Translations under genes and position numbers: made by a program | Assembly (NCBI GenBank): GCA_003141915.1 | Contig: PLNY01000343.1 | Location: 1 to 5,708 of the forward strand | Origin: Anaerolineae bacterium | GTDB lineage: Bacteria; Chloroflexota; Anaerolineae; Anaerolineales; Villigracilaceae | Length of the DNA: 5,708 nt | Direction: 5' to 3' | Shown here: in pieces, positions 4,565-5,708 of the stretch | Layout of the letters: each line of letters begins with the position of its first letter | Position numbering within the stretch: the first letter of the stretch is position 1 | Notes under the pieces: model-generated | Databases searched by the model: none | What the model was told of the DNA's origin: nothing | What the model saw: the letters and a program-made list of their open reading frames with translations, nothing else

Positions 4565-5055
4565 AAACGTTTTTTGCAAAGAATAAGTTTCTTTATCTAT
4601 TTTTTGCGGCAGGCATGATGGTTGTGTGCGCGGCTTGCAGCGCCAGCAACCAGGTCGCTGTCACGCCGACGCCGGATCGCTCGCCGGATGTGCGCGCCGA
4701 TATGAATAGATATAACCAATACTTTTCGCAAATGAATGCGGATGAAATGGCGTCTTTGTTTGCGCCGGGCGGCGAAGTTTATGATACGGGCTTATTGCAA
4801 GCCAGCGGCCCCGACGCGATTCGCAGTTATCTGAGTCAAACATTCAGCGCCGCGCACATCGATTCGCTGACTGCAACCGTTGATTCGATTTTCATCAACG
4901 GAAATGTAGCGGCTGTGTTTGGCACGTACAATGAAAAGACAACCGGCGCAACAGGTCAAAGCGGCGAAACGAAACTGCGATACGTTGCGGAATGGATTTA
5001 TCAATCGAATGGTCAATGGTTGTTGAACCGTGTCAGCACGGTTATGTTGCCATAA
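4561..5055 (+). CDS. Lipoprotein with SnoaL/DUF4440-like (NTF2-fold) domain
   Basis: The 164-residue product carries a lipoprotein signal: a Lys-containing head, hydrophobic LYLFFAAGMMVV (11-22) and CAAC, with C26 as likely lipidation site (Cys at -3 is atypical). A linker containing VAVTPTPDRSPDV (32-44) follows, as in other Chloroflexota exported proteins. Residues 45-164 resemble NTF2-like nuclear transport factor/SnoaL domains. They contain a helix with YNQYFSQMNADEMASLFAPGGEVYDTG, then GPDAIRSYL, then strands ending VAAVFGTYNEK and RYVAEWIYQSNGQWLLNRV. Such cone-shaped folds bind small hydrophobic ligands or act as enzymes, and sequence alone does not tell which. The mature protein should face outward from the membrane. 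The start is set by the signal peptide and by the ATGA overlap with the 22-codon ORF. Confidence 0.8.
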   Translation: MKTFFAKNKFLYLFFAAGMMVVCAACSASNQVAVTPTPDRSPDVRADMNRYNQYFSQMNADEMASLFAPGGEVYDTGLLQASGPDAIRSYLSQTFSAAHIDSLTATVDSIFINGNVAAVFGTYNEKTTGATGQSGETKLRYVAEWIYQSNGQWLLNRVSTVMLP

Positions 5056-5063
5056 TATCTAAT

Positions 5064-5068
5064 AGGAG
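5064..5068 (+). promoter_or_regulatory. Shine-Dalgarno of galE
   Basis: AGGAG lies 5 nt before the ATG at 5074, in an 18-nt gap after the lipoprotein stop. Unlike the preceding junctions there is no overlap, so galE is translated independently. No separate promoter is visible in the gap, so it may be read through from upstream. Confidence 0.85.
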
Positions 5069-5073
5069 CTCTC

Positions 5074-5708
5074 ATGAACATCTTCCTCACAGGCGGCGCG
5101 GGCTATATCGGTTCGGCCACCGCGCAAGCTTTGCTCGATGCCGGACATTCCGTCACGGTTTATGATTCGCTGGTTACGGGTCATCGCGCCGCAGTTCCGG
5201 AAAAAGCAGACTTCATCCATGCATCGTTGGATGATACGCACGCGTTAGCGGATGCATTAATCAGCGGCGAGTTCGATGCTGTGATGCACTTTGCAGCATT
5301 CATCGAAGCAGGCGAATCGATGAAGGACCCCGGACGATTCTTCCATAATAACTTTGTCAATTCATTGAGCTTGATCGAATCGGCGACGCGCGCCGGAATC
5401 AAGAAGTTCGTCTTTTCGTCCACAGCGGCAGTCTATGTTTCGAGCGACCAGCCTCTCACCGAAGATTCACCGCTCGGCCCGACCAATGTGTATGGTCAAA
5501 CCAAATTGATGACCGAACAAGCATTGGAATGGTATCGCCAAATCCATGGACTGCATTTTGCTGCGTTGCGTTATTTCAACGCTTGCGGCGCATTGCCCGG
5601 ACGCGGCGAAGCGCATCAACCGGAATCGCATCTCATCCCGCTGGTGTTGCGCGTCGCACTCGGCGAACGTTCATCAGTATCCGTCTTCGGCACGGATTAT
5701 CCGACGCC
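5074..5708 (+). CDS. galE: UDP-glucose 4-epimerase, N-terminal 211 residues (partial)
   Basis: This NAD-dependent extended short-chain dehydrogenase interconverts UDP-glucose and UDP-galactose, supplying sugars for envelope polysaccharides and galactose use. Visible landmarks are the Rossmann TGGAGYIG (6-13), D31 at the end of the second strand, the MHFAAFIEAGES segment (71-82), FSSTAAVY (114-121) with the catalytic Ser/Thr region, and the active-site pair Y140/K144 in VYGQTK. RYFNACGA (167-174) and the sugar-binding segment up to GTDYPT (206-211) complete the visible part. The reading frame is open to the right edge. About 120 further residues would be expected, beginning with the usual DGTCVRDY segment. 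The motif order is standard for GalE, but a relaxed-specificity epimerase (UDP-GlcNAc or UDP-xylose type) cannot be excluded. The start is fixed by the Shine-Dalgarno and by the Rossmann motif position. Confidence 0.94.
   Translation, partial: MNIFLTGGAGYIGSATAQALLDAGHSVTVYDSLVTGHRAAVPEKADFIHASLDDTHALADALISGEFDAVMHFAAFIEAGESMKDPGRFFHNNFVNSLSLIESATRAGIKKFVFSSTAAVYVSSDQPLTEDSPLGPTNVYGQTKLMTEQALEWYRQIHGLHFAALRYFNACGALPGRGEAHQPESHLIPLVLRVALGERSSVSVFGTDYPT

Overview
The window reads as chromosomal DNA of a Chloroflexota bacterium, most likely an Anaerolineae-type lineage. This is inferred from protein character, not from a database search. The supporting signs are Thr/Pro-rich linkers behind membrane or lipid anchors in three proteins, an archaeal-like short mevalonate kinase, a DUF4230 protein, and a UbiA-family protein of the decaprenyl-phosphate phosphoribosyltransferase type.

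Layout. At the left edge is the N-terminal part of a minus-strand lipoprotein that resembles a PhnD-type substrate-binding protein (1-254). A 75-bp divergent spacer with a perfect extended -10 box leads to a membrane-anchored DUF4230 protein (330-992). This converges, after only 19 bp, on a minus-strand tlyA-type rRNA methyltransferase gene (1012-1860). tlyA is divergent from a plus-strand cluster, with only 28 bp between the two start codons. The cluster is UbiA-family prenyltransferase (1889-2764), mevalonate kinase (2761-3714), an internally duplicated multi-pass membrane protein (3711-4499), a candidate 22-codon ORF (4496-4564) and an NTF2-like lipoprotein (4561-5055). A galE-type epimerase gene with its own Shine-Dalgarno follows (5074 to the right edge, incomplete).

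How the genes fit together. Mevalonate kinase feeds isoprenoid precursor synthesis, and the UbiA-family enzyme uses a polyprenyl-type substrate, so the first two cluster genes form a plausible isoprenoid/polyprenyl-sugar unit; a sugar epimerase follows. Every junction from the UbiA gene through the lipoprotein gene is a 4-base ATGA stop/start overlap, provided the 22-codon ORF is counted. This implies tight translational coupling.

Most interesting points. (1) Two unrelated palindromic elements lie in frame inside two housekeeping enzymes: 1290-1347 in tlyA and 2990-3043 in mevalonate kinase. Each adds about 17-20 residues in a loop just before an active-site strand, comparable in principle to Rickettsia palindromic elements. 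(2) The tlyA/ubiA spacer holds back-to-back TAAAAT boxes, each exactly 6 nt from its ATG, which predicts two leaderless mRNAs. (3) The 22-codon ORF closes what would otherwise be a gap in the chain of ATGA overlaps. No RNA genes, CRISPR arrays, insertion sequences or convincing terminators were seen, and no gene-free stretch exceeds 75 bp.
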